Of a stretch of 64,000 nucleotides of DNA, positions 18,278-29,455 are shown piece by piece. The notes beneath the pieces were generated by a model, which was not told where the DNA came from, searched no databases, and saw only the letters and a program-made list of their open reading frames with translations. Source of the stretch: Sphingomonas sp. ATCC 31555 (lineage in GTDB: Bacteria > Pseudomonadota > Alphaproteobacteria > Sphingomonadales > Sphingomonadaceae); contig NZ_ALBQ01000018.1 in the NCBI RefSeq assembly GCF_000282895.1, positions 124,001 to 188,000 of the forward strand, read 5' to 3'. The stretch's first letter is position 1; every line of letters starts with the position of its first letter. The translations under genes were made by a program, and so were the position numbers.

Positions 18278-19639
18278 GTGACTATCGCTGTGGGCAGAAT
18301 TGCGGGCATGGGTGCCAAGTGGCTGGCGGGTGCCGGGATCGCGGCGCTGGCGACGGTGGCGCTTGCCCAGACGAATCCCGGCCAGGAGAGTGGGAAGTCG
18401 GCGAATGCGGGCCTCGATTTCCCTGCCGATGTGGAGATTTTCGGCAAGGCCGATCCGAACATTCGCAAGCCGACCGCAATCGTCAACGATTACGTCCTCA
18501 CCGGCACCGAGGTTGACCACCGCGTCGCGCTGGTCACGGGCATGCAGAAGCTGACGCTGAAGCCCGAAGAGCGCGAGCAACTGAAGCTCGCCATGCTACG
18601 CCAGCTGATCGACGAGACGCTGGAGATCCAGGAAGCCAAGGCGAAGGACATCAAGGTTGATGCCCGCGAGATCGAATCCAGCTTCAGCCGCGTGTCGGCC
18701 CGCTTCCAGCGGACGCCAGAACAGATGCGCGCCTGGCTGCGCGAAATCGGTTCGTCGGAACGGTCGATCAAGCGCCAGATCGAAGCCGAACTGGCGTGGA
18801 GCCGCCTCCTGCGCAAGCAGGTGAACGTCAATGTCGGCGAAGCCGAAGTGAAGGCGATGATCGATCGCCTCACCGCCCAGAAGGGCACCGACGAATATCA
18901 CGTCTACGAGATCTATCAGAACGCCACTCCCGATCGCGCGCAGGAAGTCGCGGGCGGGATGCAGAAGATGATCGAGCAGATGCGTCAGGGCACGCCCTTC
19001 GACTATCTTGCCCGTACCTATTCGCAAAGCTCCACGCGCGCCCGCGGCGGCGATCTGGGCTGGGTGCAGCCGGCGATGCTGCCCGATGGTCTCGCCCAGG
19101 CGGTGCAAGGGATGGAGCCGGGCCAGGTGGCGGGCCCGATCCCGCTCTCCGCCGGCTTTTCGATCGTGTACCTGGCAGACAAGCACAAGGTGGGCGTGGC
19201 CGATCCGCGCGACGCCAAGCTGAGCATCCGCCAGCTGTCGATCGCGTTCACCAAGGACATGACGACGCCGCAGCGGAACACGCGCGCGGAAGAGTTCGGC
19301 AAGGCCGTGCAGGCCATTCGCGGTTGCGGTGACGTGACCAAGGCGGCCGCCGGCATCAATGCCGAGGTGGTCGACCGCGATGGCATCGCGATCAAGGATC
19401 TGCCGCCAGCGTTGCAGAACATGGTTCTCCCGATGCAGGTCGGACAGGCGACGCAGCCGTTCGGCTCGCTTGAGGACGGCGTACGCGCCTTCGTGATCTG
19501 CGGCCGCGACGATCCGCCTCCTGCCTATACCCCGTCGGTGGAGCAGGTGCAGGAACAGCTGGAAGACCAGCGCGTCAACCTGCGCGCGGAGCGGATGCTG
19601 CGCGACCTGCGCCGCGACGCACTGATCGAATATCGCTGA
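18278..19639 (+). CDS. surA: Periplasmic chaperone / PPIase SurA
   Basis: SurA escorts outer-membrane proteins, including LptD, through the periplasm. The protein has a signal peptide (WLAGAGIAALATVALAQ), a SurA-N chaperone domain (about residues 60-180, PTAIVNDYVLTGTEVDHRV) and a parvulin domain (YHVYEIYQNATPD to YLADKHKVG). A second, more divergent parvulin-like region follows. The start is uncertain: GTG 18278 follows GGATGAGG. TTG 18215 with a distant GGAGG, or ATG 18308, are alternatives. It sits between lptD and pdxA, one base before the pdxA ATG. Confidence 0.92.
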   Translation: MTIAVGRIAGMGAKWLAGAGIAALATVALAQTNPGQESGKSANAGLDFPADVEIFGKADPNIRKPTAIVNDYVLTGTEVDHRVALVTGMQKLTLKPEEREQLKLAMLRQLIDETLEIQEAKAKDIKVDAREIESSFSRVSARFQRTPEQMRAWLREIGSSERSIKRQIEAELAWSRLLRKQVNVNVGEAEVKAMIDRLTAQKGTDEYHVYEIYQNATPDRAQEVAGGMQKMIEQMRQGTPFDYLARTYSQSSTRARGGDLGWVQPAMLPDGLAQAVQGMEPGQVAGPIPLSAGFSIVYLADKHKVGVADPRDAKLSIRQLSIAFTKDMTTPQRNTRAEEFGKAVQAIRGCGDVTKAAAGINAEVVDRDGIAIKDLPPALQNMVLPMQVGQATQPFGSLEDGVRAFVICGRDDPPPAYTPSVEQVQEQLEDQRVNLRAERMLRDLRRDALIEYR

Positions 19640-19640
19640 C

Positions 19641-20654
19641 ATGGCGCCCGGCGCCTCCCGCCTGGCGCCGCTCGCCGTGGCTCTGGGCGATCCCGCCGGG
19701 ATCGGCCCGGAGATCGTCGCCAAGGCCTGGAACGCGCGCGTTCTTCATTCGCTGCCACCTTTTTTCGCGGTGGGTGATCCAGGCTCGATCCAGGCGGTGT
19801 GGAACGGGCCCACGGTCACCATCGACACACCAAGCCAAGCGTTCGAGCGGTTCGACGACGCGCTGCCGGTGCTGCCGGTGCGGGATTCGGGCGCCAGTGT
19901 GCCCGGCCAACCAAACATGGCTTCTGCCGCAGTCGCGCTCCAGTCACTGGAAGTTGCGGTCGGCCTGGCAAGCGCCGGTGCCGCCGGTGCGCTGGTGACC
20001 GGTCCTGTTTCCAAGACCCAGCTCTATACGATCGGCTTCAACCATCCCGGGCAGACCGAGTTCGTGGCGGAGCGCTGCGGCGTCACCGCCGAGAATGCGG
20101 TGATGATGCTCGCGGGACCCAGCCTGCGCGTCGTGCCGATCACCGTTCATATCGCGCTGGCCGATGTGCCGGAACGGCTCACCATCGATCTCATCATCGC
20201 CAAGGCACGCGTCACCGCACGCGGGCTCCAGCGCAATTTTGGGATCTCCCGGCCGCGGCTCGCCTTTGCCGGTCTCAACCCGCATGCCGGCGAGAATGGC
20301 GCGCTCGGCCGCGAGGAAATCGACGTCATCGCTCCTGCGATCGAGCGCCTGCGCGCCGAAGGCATTGACGCGACCGGCCCGTTTTCGGGCGACACGATGT
20401 TCCATGCCCGCGCTCGCGCCACCTATGATGCGGCGCTGTGCCCGTTCCACGATCAGGCGCTGATCCCGATCAAGACCCTCCACTTCGACGACGGCGTGAA
20501 CATCACGCTGGGCCTGCCGATCGTACGCACCTCGCCCGATCACGGCACCGCCTTCGGACTGGCCGGACGCGACGAAGCCAATCCCGGGGCGATGATCGCC
20601 GCCATCCGCATGGCCGCCAGCGCGGCACAACGCCGGAGCGACGCAGCGGCGTGA
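19641..20654 (+). CDS. pdxA: 4-hydroxythreonine-4-phosphate dehydrogenase
   Basis: PdxA oxidises 4-phosphohydroxy-L-threonine in pyridoxal phosphate synthesis. The 337-residue protein shows [11 protein letters not shown] at the N terminus, [21 protein letters not shown], the metal-binding His residues in FNHPGQTE and [12 protein letters not shown], and the late [10 protein letters not shown]. The ATG lies one base after the surA stop, and its TGA overlaps the rsmA GTG, so the four genes are probably co-transcribed. Confidence 0.96.
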   Translation: MAPGASRLAPLAVALGDPAGIGPEIVAKAWNARVLHSLPPFFAVGDPGSIQAVWNGPTVTIDTPSQAFERFDDALPVLPVRDSGASVPGQPNMASAAVALQSLEVAVGLASAGAAGALVTGPVSKTQLYTIGFNHPGQTEFVAERCGVTAENAVMMLAGPSLRVVPITVHIALADVPERLTIDLIIAKARVTARGLQRNFGISRPRLAFAGLNPHAGENGALGREEIDVIAPAIERLRAEGIDATGPFSGDTMFHARARATYDAALCPFHDQALIPIKTLHFDDGVNITLGLPIVRTSPDHGTAFGLAGRDEANPGAMIAAIRMAASAAQRRSDAAA

Positions 20655-21475
20655 CCACCCTTCCCCCGCTCCGCGACGTCATTGCCAGATACGGACTCAG
20701 CGCCAGCAAGGCGCTGGGCCAGAATTTTCTGTTCGACGGACAGTTGCTCGGCCGCATCGCGAAGGTGCCGGGCGCATTGGGCGATGCAGAGGTGTTCGAG
20801 GTCGGCCCCGGCCCGGGCGGGCTCACTCGCGCGCTGTTGCAGGCGGGTGCCCGCGTGACCGCGGTGGAGCGTGACCGCCGCTGCATCCCCGCGCTGGAGG
20901 AATTGGGCGGCTATTTCCCCGATCGCCTGCGCGTCATCGAAGGCGACGCGTTGCAGGTGGACGCTCCCGCCCTGTTCGCCGGCAAGCCGCACGTGGTTGC
21001 CAACCTGCCCTACAATGTCGGTACCGCGCTGCTGGTCGGCTGGCTTTCGGCCGAATGGCAGCCATGGTGGGCCAGCCTGACGCTGATGTTTCAGAAGGAG
21101 GTCGCCGAGCGCATCGTCGCTCCGGCGGGCAGCGAGCATTATGGCCGGCTGGCGGTGCTGGCACAGTGGCGGTCGACCCCGCGGATCGCGATGCATGTCC
21201 ACCGGTCCGCCTTCACGCCACCGCCCAAGGTCATGTCTGCTGTCGTGCACGTCGTGCCCGCCGAGCCGCCGGAGGGAGTGCGCCTTGCCACGCTGGAGGC
21301 AGTGACGGCGGCGGCATTCGGCCAGCGCCGCAAGATGCTGCGGCAAAGCCTGAAAGCGGTGCCCGGCGCCCTCGCCGCGCTCGACGCGCTGGGCATCGAT
21401 GCAAGCCGGCGCGCGGAAACCGTTACCGTCGCCGAATATGTCGCGATCGCCCGCGAACTCGGGCGGGCCGGCTAG
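20651..21475 (+). CDS. rsmA: 16S rRNA A1518/A1519 dimethyltransferase
   Basis: RsmA (KsgA) dimethylates two adenines in helix 45 of 16S rRNA. The protein starts [16 protein letters not shown] and carries KALGQNFL, the SAM-binding [14 protein letters not shown] and the catalytic NLPYNVG. The GTG start at 20651 overlaps the pdxA stop as GTGA and gives 274 residues, the family size. The longer open frame upstream overlaps pdxA and is not real. It ends six bases from a convergent TPR gene. Confidence 0.95.
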   Translation: MTTLPPLRDVIARYGLSASKALGQNFLFDGQLLGRIAKVPGALGDAEVFEVGPGPGGLTRALLQAGARVTAVERDRRCIPALEELGGYFPDRLRVIEGDALQVDAPALFAGKPHVVANLPYNVGTALLVGWLSAEWQPWWASLTLMFQKEVAERIVAPAGSEHYGRLAVLAQWRSTPRIAMHVHRSAFTPPPKVMSAVVHVVPAEPPEGVRLATLEAVTAAAFGQRRKMLRQSLKAVPGALAALDALGIDASRRAETVTVAEYVAIARELGRAG

Positions 21476-21481
21476 GCCGGT

Positions 21482-22003
21482 TCAGGGCTTGGCGGCTTCC
21501 TTCGCAGGCACTGCCTTGGTCGCCGCATCGTTCGCAGCCACAGGGGTTGGCGGAGGCCCTTTGGCGATGCTGCCTGCAAGGGTGGTCGCATCGGCGCACG
21601 CGTTCTTGCAGATCGTCTTGATCTTGCCCAGATTTTCCTTTGCGCGCTCGATCGCGCCCTTCGCCACCATCGCCTCGCCCTGCCCGCGCAGCGCAGCCAA
21701 GTCGTTCGGTTCCAGCTTCAGCGCCTCGCCATAGAAGCGGATCGCCTTGCCGGGCAGGCTCTGCGTCCGCGCGATATCGGCAAGCAGCACGAACGCCTCG
21801 CGATTGCGTGGATCGACGGCCAGCGCCGTTTCCAGCAGGTCATTGGCCCCGCCCAGGTTGCCCGCGCCTTGCGCGGCGCGCGCCTGACGGACCAGTTCGA
21901 GCGAACGCGGATCGATCTGGCTATCCGGACGCTGAGCGCTGAGGCTGGAGGACACGGTAAGGACCAGCAGCGCCGCTGCCGCCGAAACTGCGGTGATCCG
22001 CAT
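21482..22003 (-). CDS. Exported TPR-repeat protein
   Basis: The protein has 173 residues with a signal peptide (MRITAVSAAAALLVLTV, ending SSLSAQ). About two to three TPR-like units follow (about residues 30-125; ETALAVDPRNREAFVLLADI, GEALKLEPNDLAALRGQGEA). Two Cys (ICKNACAD) are followed by an Ala/Pro/Lys-rich tail. GGAG seven bases before 22003 sets the start. It lies on the same strand as, and 29 bases after, the RsmB-type methyltransferase gene. Function unknown; TPRs suggest a protein-binding role. Confidence 0.8.
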   Translation of the reverse strand: MRITAVSAAAALLVLTVSSSLSAQRPDSQIDPRSLELVRQARAAQGAGNLGGANDLLETALAVDPRNREAFVLLADIARTQSLPGKAIRFYGEALKLEPNDLAALRGQGEAMVAKGAIERAKENLGKIKTICKNACADATTLAGSIAKGPPPTPVAANDAATKAVPAKEAAKP

Positions 22004-22032
22004 CAAAATCTCCGATAGACTGGAAGACGTTG

Positions 22033-23220
22033 CTAGCATTGCCGCACCATCTTCGCGACAAAAAAGCCATCGGTCGAGTCCTTGTGCGGGGTCAACCGAA
22101 GGCCGTGCCCGCGTAGCGCCCCGATCGGCGCATCCAGTCCAAGTGCCGTCCATTCGGGCTGCACGCCAAGGAAGCGATCGATCTGGCGCGCACCCTCCGC
22201 GTCAAGCAGCGAGCAGGTAATGTAGACCAGCGTCCCGCCCGCCCGTACCAGCCCGGCCCCGATCGCCAGCAGCCGCGCCTGCGTCTCGACATATTGGGCA
22301 AGCAACGGCGGCGTCAGCCGCCAACGCGCTTCGGGATTGCGCCGCCAGGTGCCGGTGCCCGAACAAGGCGCATCGATCACGACCAGATCGGCGCGTGCCT
22401 GCCAATCGCTCATCATGGCGCTTTCCTGTCCCGGGTTGAGCAAACGGGTGGCTGCGATCGTCACCCCGGCCCGCGTGGCCCGCGGCGCCAGGCGCGAAAG
22501 GCGCGGCCGATCGACGTCGCAGGCAAGAATGGCGCCCTTGTCCTCCATCGCGGCAGCCAGCGCCAGCGTCTTGCCTCCGCCGCCGGCGCAGAGATCGATC
22601 ACCGCCATTCCTGGTTCGGCGCCGGCTAGATGGCTCACCATCTGGCTGCCGGCATCCTGCACCTCGATGCGGCCGTCGGCAAAGGCGGGCTCGCGCTCTA
22701 CCGGCACGTCGGTTTCCAAGCGTAGGCCGTGCGGGACGAACGACAATGGCGTGGCACCGGCAATTTGTCCGGCAAGGGCGTCTCGTGTCGTCCGAAGCGC
22801 GTTCACGCGCAGATCGAGCGGCGCCCGATCGAGCAGAGCGTCGCGCTCCGCCTCATCCAGTCCCGAGTCCGCAAGGGCCTGTTCCAGCCAGGCAGGCGCC
22901 ACACCCATCCGCGCCGGCGCTTCTCCCTCATGAACCGGCGCGGGTCCATAGCGCGAGCCATCGAACAGCGCGGCCAGTTCAGGCCGCACCCCGGCCAAGG
23001 CGATCATCGCCGCACGTCCGGTTTCCGGCGGCTCGCCGCACAGGCGAATGGCATCGTACACCAGGCCGCGGATCGCCCGGCGGTCTTTCGATCCGGCGAA
23101 GCGGCGCGCAGCAAAGGCGCGCGCCAACAGCACATCGGCGGCGGGCCCGCGGCTCCGCGCCGCCGTCACCACCTCGTCCAAAAGTTCGATCGCCATCTGG
23201 AGGCGCGCTGCTGGAGTCAT
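22033..23220 (-). CDS. RsmB/NOP-family RNA m5C methyltransferase
   Basis: A 395-residue SAM-dependent cytosine-5 RNA methyltransferase. An N-terminal helical NusB-like region (1-110) is followed by the Rossmann domain with DLCAGGGGKTLALAAAM. The catalytic pair is VIDAPCSGTGTWRRNPE (motif IV) and YITCSLLDAEGARQ (motif VI), each with its Cys. The protein resembles RsmB, but the N-terminal RNA-binding region is short, so the exact target (16S C967 or another) is not certain. It is transcribed upstream of the small TPR gene. Confidence 0.88.
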   Translation of the reverse strand: MTPAARLQMAIELLDEVVTAARSRGPAADVLLARAFAARRFAGSKDRRAIRGLVYDAIRLCGEPPETGRAAMIALAGVRPELAALFDGSRYGPAPVHEGEAPARMGVAPAWLEQALADSGLDEAERDALLDRAPLDLRVNALRTTRDALAGQIAGATPLSFVPHGLRLETDVPVEREPAFADGRIEVQDAGSQMVSHLAGAEPGMAVIDLCAGGGGKTLALAAAMEDKGAILACDVDRPRLSRLAPRATRAGVTIAATRLLNPGQESAMMSDWQARADLVVIDAPCSGTGTWRRNPEARWRLTPPLLAQYVETQARLLAIGAGLVRAGGTLVYITCSLLDAEGARQIDRFLGVQPEWTALGLDAPIGALRGHGLRLTPHKDSTDGFFVAKMVRQC

Positions 23221-23274
23221 GCATCCGCGCTAGGCGATTGGCGACGGCATGGGAAGCAGGGCGAATGATGATAT

Positions 23275-23322
23275 GGCAAACGTATGGATAGCCTCCACGG
23301 CCAATCTCTTGTACCGTTTGCC
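23275..23322. repeat. Inverted repeat GGCAAACG / CGTTTGCC before the diguanylate cyclase
   Basis: GGCAAACG (23275-23282) and CGTTTGCC (23315-23322) form a perfect 8-bp stem with a 32-base loop, 45 bases ahead of the cyclase start. It could be an mRNA leader hairpin or a regulator site. It does not match the c-di-GMP riboswitch consensus. Confidence 0.3.
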
Positions 23323-23366
23323 TGCAAAGCATGCCTTGGGCGTGAGGGGTCGACGAGGAAGCGTTG

Positions 23367-25103
23367 GTGGACCGTTGGGGGGCGATCTTCGCCCTGTTCG
23401 TAGCAATCGCCGGCTTGATTCCCGGTGCAGCCTTTGCGGTGGGGGTGCCGCTGGACGGGCGTGTGTGCCATGTCGTAACGCCAGCCGCCGTGCCGGACGG
23501 CAATGCCTCCACGCTGCGGTTCACCTGCGGCGGCGAACCCAGCGGTTATCAACGGGGAAGCCTCTGGCTGCGTATTGATCCTGCTCGCTACATGCAGCCT
23601 GGCGAGACACCGACGCTGCTCGTGCACCACAGCCGGTTGGACAGGTTGGCCGTCGAGTTCCGCTATGTGGACGGCCCGGCCGAATGGCAGCAGGTGCGCA
23701 ACGGCGCGTATGGGGATTTCTGGCGGCCGGGCGCCCAACTCGCCTTTTCGCCCGCGAACCGCAACGACCATGTCGCCGCGATCGTACTGCGCTTCGATCG
23801 CCTGGCCAGCCATCACCTGCTGCGGGTGCGGCTGGTTCCCTCCGGCGCTGCCGAGCGCCAGTCGGCGATGCTCGCCGCCTTGATCGGCGCTGCGCTGACG
23901 CTGCTGGCGATCGGCGCGATCTACAACCTCTCGCTGGCAATCGCGGTGCGGCGGCAATATCTGGCGTGGCAAGGCGCCTGGGCCGCCACGGTGTTCGTGT
24001 GGGGCACGCTGTGGTCGCAATTCGCGCTGCTGGTGGTGCCGGGCTTTGCCGGCAGCTTCTCCGCACAGGCTTCCACCTTCCTTTCCGCGAACGCGATCAC
24101 GCTGGCGACGTTCAGCGCCGTCACCTCGATCCCGCGATCAATCCTGCCGAACTGGCTTCGAGGTGTCGCGCTCGCGTTGGGCGCGGCGGTGGGTATTCTC
24201 GGCATACCGACCAGTCTGGTGCGCAGTGCGTTGATCGACACCCTGGGTGCCATGCTAGGCATCTTCGTGCTGGCAGACCTGCTGGCGGTGGCGATCTGCC
24301 TCGGATGGGCGGTGCGGCGCGGCAGCGCAGAGGCGCGCGATCTCGTCGCCGCGTGGTCGGTGCCGATGGCGGCGCTGGCGCTCACCCAGTTCGTTGATCT
24401 GGGCAGTGCGCTCTGGGGTGGCGGCGCGCAGATCCTGGTGCTGTTCGCCGCCGCGTGGCAGACGATCTGGCTGTCCATCGCCGCCAGTCGTCGGCTAGCG
24501 CGCTTCCGCGCCGAACGCGATCGTGCTCTGGCGGCGGAAGCGCGCGCCAGCGAACTCGCCACACGCGATCCGCTGACCGGCATCCATAACCGCCGCGGCT
24601 TCGTTGCCGCCGTAGCACCGCTGATGCAGTCGGCGCAGCGCGACCAGACGCCCGTCGCGCTGCTGCTGATTGACATAGACCGATTCAAGGCGATCAACGA
24701 TGTGCACGGCCACGAGGCCGGCGACAGCGTATTGTGCACCCTGGCCGATCGCCTCACGCGCTGGCAGGGCCCAATGTGTGCGACCGCGCGTTTGGGCGGC
24801 GAGGAATTCGCGCTGATGATCGGTCAGCTCGAGGGGCGGTCGCTGCTGCAATTCGCCGAGCATGTCCGCCAGGAACTCGGCGCCTGCGATCACCGGCAGG
24901 CGATCGGCGATCATCTCGTCACGGTGAGCATCGGCGTGGCCGAGCGGCGCGGCACGGCCGATTATCAGCAGCTCTACCGTCTCGCCGATCAGGCCCTGTA
25001 TGTCGCCAAGGATGGCGGGCGCAACCGCGTGATCCATGCGGACTATCTGGGGCCGCCCTGCGAACCCCATAGCGGCAAGGACGGTGCCCAGGCCCGCCGC
25101 TGA
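23367..25103 (+). CDS. Membrane-bound diguanylate cyclase (7TM-GGDEF)
   Basis: A 578-residue protein with a signal/anchor (IFALFVAIAGLIPGAAFA) and a periplasmic domain to about residue 165 with two Cys. About seven hydrophobic segments follow (about 170-365), then a short coil and a GGDEF domain (about 390-560). The active loop is GGEEF at about 477-481, with DIDRFKAIND and DPLTGIHNRRGF also present, so c-di-GMP synthesis should be intact. The inhibitory RxxD I-site is absent (GPMC there). GTG 23367 after GAGGAAG is preferred over the TTG one codon earlier. The layout resembles 7TMR-DISM receptors. Confidence 0.88.
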   Translation: MDRWGAIFALFVAIAGLIPGAAFAVGVPLDGRVCHVVTPAAVPDGNASTLRFTCGGEPSGYQRGSLWLRIDPARYMQPGETPTLLVHHSRLDRLAVEFRYVDGPAEWQQVRNGAYGDFWRPGAQLAFSPANRNDHVAAIVLRFDRLASHHLLRVRLVPSGAAERQSAMLAALIGAALTLLAIGAIYNLSLAIAVRRQYLAWQGAWAATVFVWGTLWSQFALLVVPGFAGSFSAQASTFLSANAITLATFSAVTSIPRSILPNWLRGVALALGAAVGILGIPTSLVRSALIDTLGAMLGIFVLADLLAVAICLGWAVRRGSAEARDLVAAWSVPMAALALTQFVDLGSALWGGGAQILVLFAAAWQTIWLSIAASRRLARFRAERDRALAAEARASELATRDPLTGIHNRRGFVAAVAPLMQSAQRDQTPVALLLIDIDRFKAINDVHGHEAGDSVLCTLADRLTRWQGPMCATARLGGEEFALMIGQLEGRSLLQFAEHVRQELGACDHRQAIGDHLVTVSIGVAERRGTADYQQLYRLADQALYVAKDGGRNRVIHADYLGPPCEPHSGKDGAQARR

Positions 25104-25111
25104 GGCGGGCC
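25091..25111. terminator. Hairpin between convergent cyclase and guaB genes
   Basis: GGCCCGCC (25091-25098) and GGCGGGCC (25104-25111) pair perfectly around a 5-base loop that includes the cyclase stop codon. It lies 21 bases beyond the guaB stop. With no T-tract on either side it is a possible two-way transcription block only. Confidence 0.4.
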
Positions 25112-25131
25112 CGCGCACCTGCTGCTGCTCA

Positions 25132-26652
<1,521 letters not shown>

Positions 26653-26665
26653 CTAGGGGGCAGGT

Positions 26666-27064
26666 TCAGGCGAGCACGGGGGGCACATCGGGGTAGAGCA
26701 GATCGCGTTCGCGCTGCACCTGGTTGCGGATGAACTCCGCCAGCCGCCGCGATGCGGCGACATAGGCAGGCCATTGCTCGATCGCCCGCGGTGTCGGCCA
26801 TGCGCTGACATGATCGGTGTAGAACATGCGCATGTCCATGTTGCTGCCGCGCACCGCGCGCGCCGCTTCCGCTTTGGCGCCGCCCTCGCTCATCGCGGCG
26901 TTGACGAGCAGATCGATCGCGCGTCGTCGCGCTGCTACCGCGCGTGCCGTCTGATAGCGCGCGCGCGACAGCGCAGCGACGTCGACGCAGGGCAGCGCGA
27001 GCAGATTCTCGATCGCTCCGATCGCCTGGAGCAACGTCATGTCCAGTTCGTGCATGCTCTCCAT
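26666..27064 (-). CDS. Uncharacterised helical protein
   Basis: A 132-residue protein, apparently all-helical, with no signal peptide. Visible features are an N-terminal amphipathic helix (ELDMTLLQAIGAIENLLAL), an Arg/Ala-rich helix (RYQTARAVAARRRAIDLL) and a C-terminal DLLYPDVPPVLA. I do not recognise a family; the spacing of its few His and Glu does not match hemerythrin. It lies between a CitE-like gene and guaB on the same strand. Met 4 (27055), preceded by GGAGAGC, is an alternative start. Codon use looks like that of neighbours, so it is probably real. Confidence 0.6.
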   Translation of the reverse strand: MESMHELDMTLLQAIGAIENLLALPCVDVAALSRARYQTARAVAARRRAIDLLVNAAMSEGGAKAEAARAVRGSNMDMRMFYTDHVSAWPTPRAIEQWPAYVAASRRLAEFIRNQVQRERDLLYPDVPPVLA

Positions 27065-27113
27065 GTTTCAACCATAGAAGGCGCTTTGATCCACCGCGGG
27101 CGCGTGCGCGGAA

Positions 27114-27932
27114 TTATTCCGCAGATCCGGCACGCGCGAGGATGTATTCCGCCTGCGCGACATGCATTGCTTCGATCATGCGATCGCGGAATCGCTCGGC
27201 ACCGCCTCTGGCAGCGGCGATCAGGGCCCTGGCATCCGCGATCTCTCCGGGGGTGGGTGCGAAGGCATCGGCGGCAATGGCGATCTGGCCGGGATGAATC
27301 AACGTTTTCCCGTCGAAGCCGAAGGCGCGTCCTTCGCGGCATTCGGCGGCCAGGCCCTCGGGATCGGTGAGGGCGTTGAACACGCCGTCCAGTGCCCAGG
27401 CCTCGCCCGCGCGCGCCGCCAGCACCACCGATTGCAGCGCCACCGACAATCCCGCCCGGCCCGCTCCAGAGGGTATGCCGAGGCTGGCCTTCAGATCGTT
27501 CGTGCCGGCGATCAGACCGGCGACGCCGGGCAGCGCCGCGATGGCCGCCGCCGCCAATACGCCCGCCGGCGTCTCGATCATCGCGAGCAGGGGTTTGCCG
27601 GCCGCTTCCGCAATCCTCCGCGCGGCCGCCGCATCCTCCACCTTCGGCATCACGATCATCGCCGCCGCAGAGGCTGCCGCCGCTTCGATATCGGCAGCAT
27701 GCGCCGGCGTGCCCAATCCGTTGATGCGCACGGCGGCGATCCGATCACCGAAGCCGGTGGCAAGCGCTTCCACTGCTGCAGCGCGCGCAGCGTCCTTGTC
27801 TTCGGCCTTCACCGCGTCCTCAAGGTCGAGGATGATCATGTCGACCGCCAGGGTGCGCGCCTTGGCGATCGCGCGCGGGTTCGAGGCGGGCAGAAACAGC
27901 GCGGTGCGCGGCGCATGGGGGATGCTGGTCAT
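27114..27932 (-). CDS. HpcH/HpaI aldolase / CitE-like CoA-ester lyase
   Basis: A 272-residue TIM-barrel lyase of the CitE/Mcl group, which cleave or hydrolyse acyl-CoA thioesters such as citramalyl-, malyl- or methylmalyl-CoA. It has [12 protein letters not shown] at the N terminus and the Mg/CoA-binding [35 protein letters not shown] with the metal Glu, and [13 protein letters not shown] complete the pattern. The ATG at 27932 is supported by the conserved N terminus. It stands alone here, divergent from the SPFH gene; the substrate is not predictable. Confidence 0.85.
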   Translation of the reverse strand: MTSIPHAPRTALFLPASNPRAIAKARTLAVDMIILDLEDAVKAEDKDAARAAAVEALATGFGDRIAAVRINGLGTPAHAADIEAAAASAAAMIVMPKVEDAAAARRIAEAAGKPLLAMIETPAGVLAAAAIAALPGVAGLIAGTNDLKASLGIPSGAGRAGLSVALQSVVLAARAGEAWALDGVFNALTDPEGLAAECREGRAFGFDGKTLIHPGQIAIAADAFAPTPGEIADARALIAAARGGAERFRDRMIEAMHVAQAEYILARAGSAE

Positions 27933-27983
27933 GCGCCTTCCCTATGCTACCACGAGGCGGAATTGCGAGGGGAGTCGGACGGC

Positions 27984-28966
27984 ATGGAGATCATTTCCGC
28001 GTTTCTCGTGGCGTTGGCGGTGCTGGTGGTGCTGTACCTGATCGCCAGCGTGAAGATCGTCACGCAAGGATATCAGTACACGATCGAACATTTCGGCCGG
28101 TTCACCAGCGTCGCCGCCCCTGGCTTCAACTTCTACCCCGCCTTCTTCTATCGCGTCGGCCGCAAGGTGAACATGATGGAGCAGGTGATCGATATCCCGG
28201 GCCAGGAGATCATCACTAAGGACAATGCGATGATCTCCACCGACGGGATCGTCTTCTTCCAGGTGCTCGATCCCGCCAAGGCCGCTTATGAAGTCTCGGA
28301 CCTGTATGTCGCGCTGCTGCAGCTGACCACCACGAACCTGCGGACCGTGATGGGCTCGATGGATCTCGACGAGACTTTGTCGAAGCGCGACGAGATTAAC
28401 GCCCGGCTGCTTTCCGTCGTCGATCACGCGACCACCCCCTGGGGCGTCAAGATCACCCGCGTCGAGATCAAGGACATCCGCCCGCCCGCCGATATCGTCA
28501 ACGCGATGGGTCGCCAGATGAAGGGGAACGCGAAAAGCGCGCCAGCATCCTGGAGGCGGAGGGCGCGCGCCAATCGGAAATCCTGCGTGCCGAGGGGCAG
28601 AAGCAGGCCCGTATTCTCGAGGCGGAGGGCCGACGCGAGTCGGCCTTCCGCGACGCTGAAGCGCGCGAGCGCGCCGCGGAAGCCGAAGCCAAGGCAACGC
28701 AGCTCGTTTCGGACGCGATCGAAGCAGGCAGTTCCCAATCGCTCAATTACTTCATCGCGCAAAAATATGTGGAAGCGGTAGGCAAGTTCGCCACCTCGCC
28801 CAACGCGAAGACGATCCTGTTCCCGGTGGAAGCGACGCAGTTGATCGGTACGCTGGGCGGCATCGGCGAACTGGCCAAGGACGCGCTTTCCGGTGGCGCG
28901 CCCAAACCCCCTGCCCCGCCGGCACCCGCGCCGCGCCGGCCCACCCCCTTTGAGCAGCAGGGCTGA
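27984..28966 (+). pseudogene. SPFH/stomatin-like (QmcA type) gene interrupted by a single-base frameshift
   Basis: The first 179 codons encode an N-terminal membrane anchor and an SPFH domain ([57 protein letters not shown]). At 28523-28526 (AAGGGGAAC) the frame shifts. Inserting one base there restores a full C-terminal half to the TGA at 28964: the coiled coil [42 protein letters not shown] and a Pro-rich tail. Without the repair the original frame continues 86 nonsense codons to 28781. Either the gene is newly broken or the sequence has an error. SPFH proteins organise membrane protein complexes with NfeD, which follows immediately. Confidence 0.85.
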
Positions 28967-28974
28967 TCGAGTCG

Positions 28975-29433
28975 GTGGACTGGCTGCAACACCCTGCCCT
29001 GCTGTGGCTGATCGGGGCCGTCCTGCTCGGCATCGTCGAACTTGCGGTGCCCGGGGTGTATATCGTGTTCTTCGCGATCGCTGCGGCACTGACCGGGCTG
29101 CTGGCGTTGCTGCTGCCGGACCTCGGGCTTGCCGGCCAGCTGGTCGGCTTCGCAGCCTGGTCGGTGGCCGCAGTGCTGATCGGCAAGCGTTGGTATCACG
29201 ACTTCCCCGTGGCCAGTGCCGATCCCATGCTGAACGATCGCATCGCACGGATGATCGGCCAGGTCGTCACCGTCGTGGAGCCGATCGATGAAAATGCCGG
29301 GCGAGTCCGTGTCGGCGACGGCGAATGGCCAGCCCGCGGCCCGCTGGCAGCAGCCGGCACCCGCGTCCGGATCACCGGCGCCGACGGCACGATGCTGCGC
29401 GTCGAGCCCCTGCCCACCCTTCCCCAGAACTGA
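28975..29433 (+). CDS. NfeD-like membrane protein
   Basis: The protein has 152 residues. Three or four hydrophobic segments occupy residues 8-70 (LLWLIGAVLLGIVELAV, VYIVFFAIAAALTGLLALLL, QLVGFAAWSVAAVLIG). A C-terminal OB-fold-like domain follows (RIARMIGQVVTVVEPIDENA, GRVRVGDGEWPARG). NfeD proteins pair with SPFH proteins as an integral partner; the GTG start is eight bases after the stop of the restored SPFH frame. If the SPFH gene is dead, this protein has lost its partner. Confidence 0.88.
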   Translation: MDWLQHPALLWLIGAVLLGIVELAVPGVYIVFFAIAAALTGLLALLLPDLGLAGQLVGFAAWSVAAVLIGKRWYHDFPVASADPMLNDRIARMIGQVVTVVEPIDENAGRVRVGDGEWPARGPLAAAGTRVRITGADGTMLRVEPLPTLPQN

Positions 29434-29455
29434 CAACCGAATAGAGGTCGATTTC

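Noticed and set aside
23275..23322. A c-di-GMP riboswitch ahead of the diguanylate cyclase
   Set aside because: There is a hairpin, but the consensus cores of known c-di-GMP riboswitches are not present.
28520..28530. Programmed ribosomal frameshifting in the SPFH gene
   Set aside because: No typical slippery heptamer or downstream stimulator is evident, and SPFH genes are not known to use it; a plain indel or sequence error is simpler.
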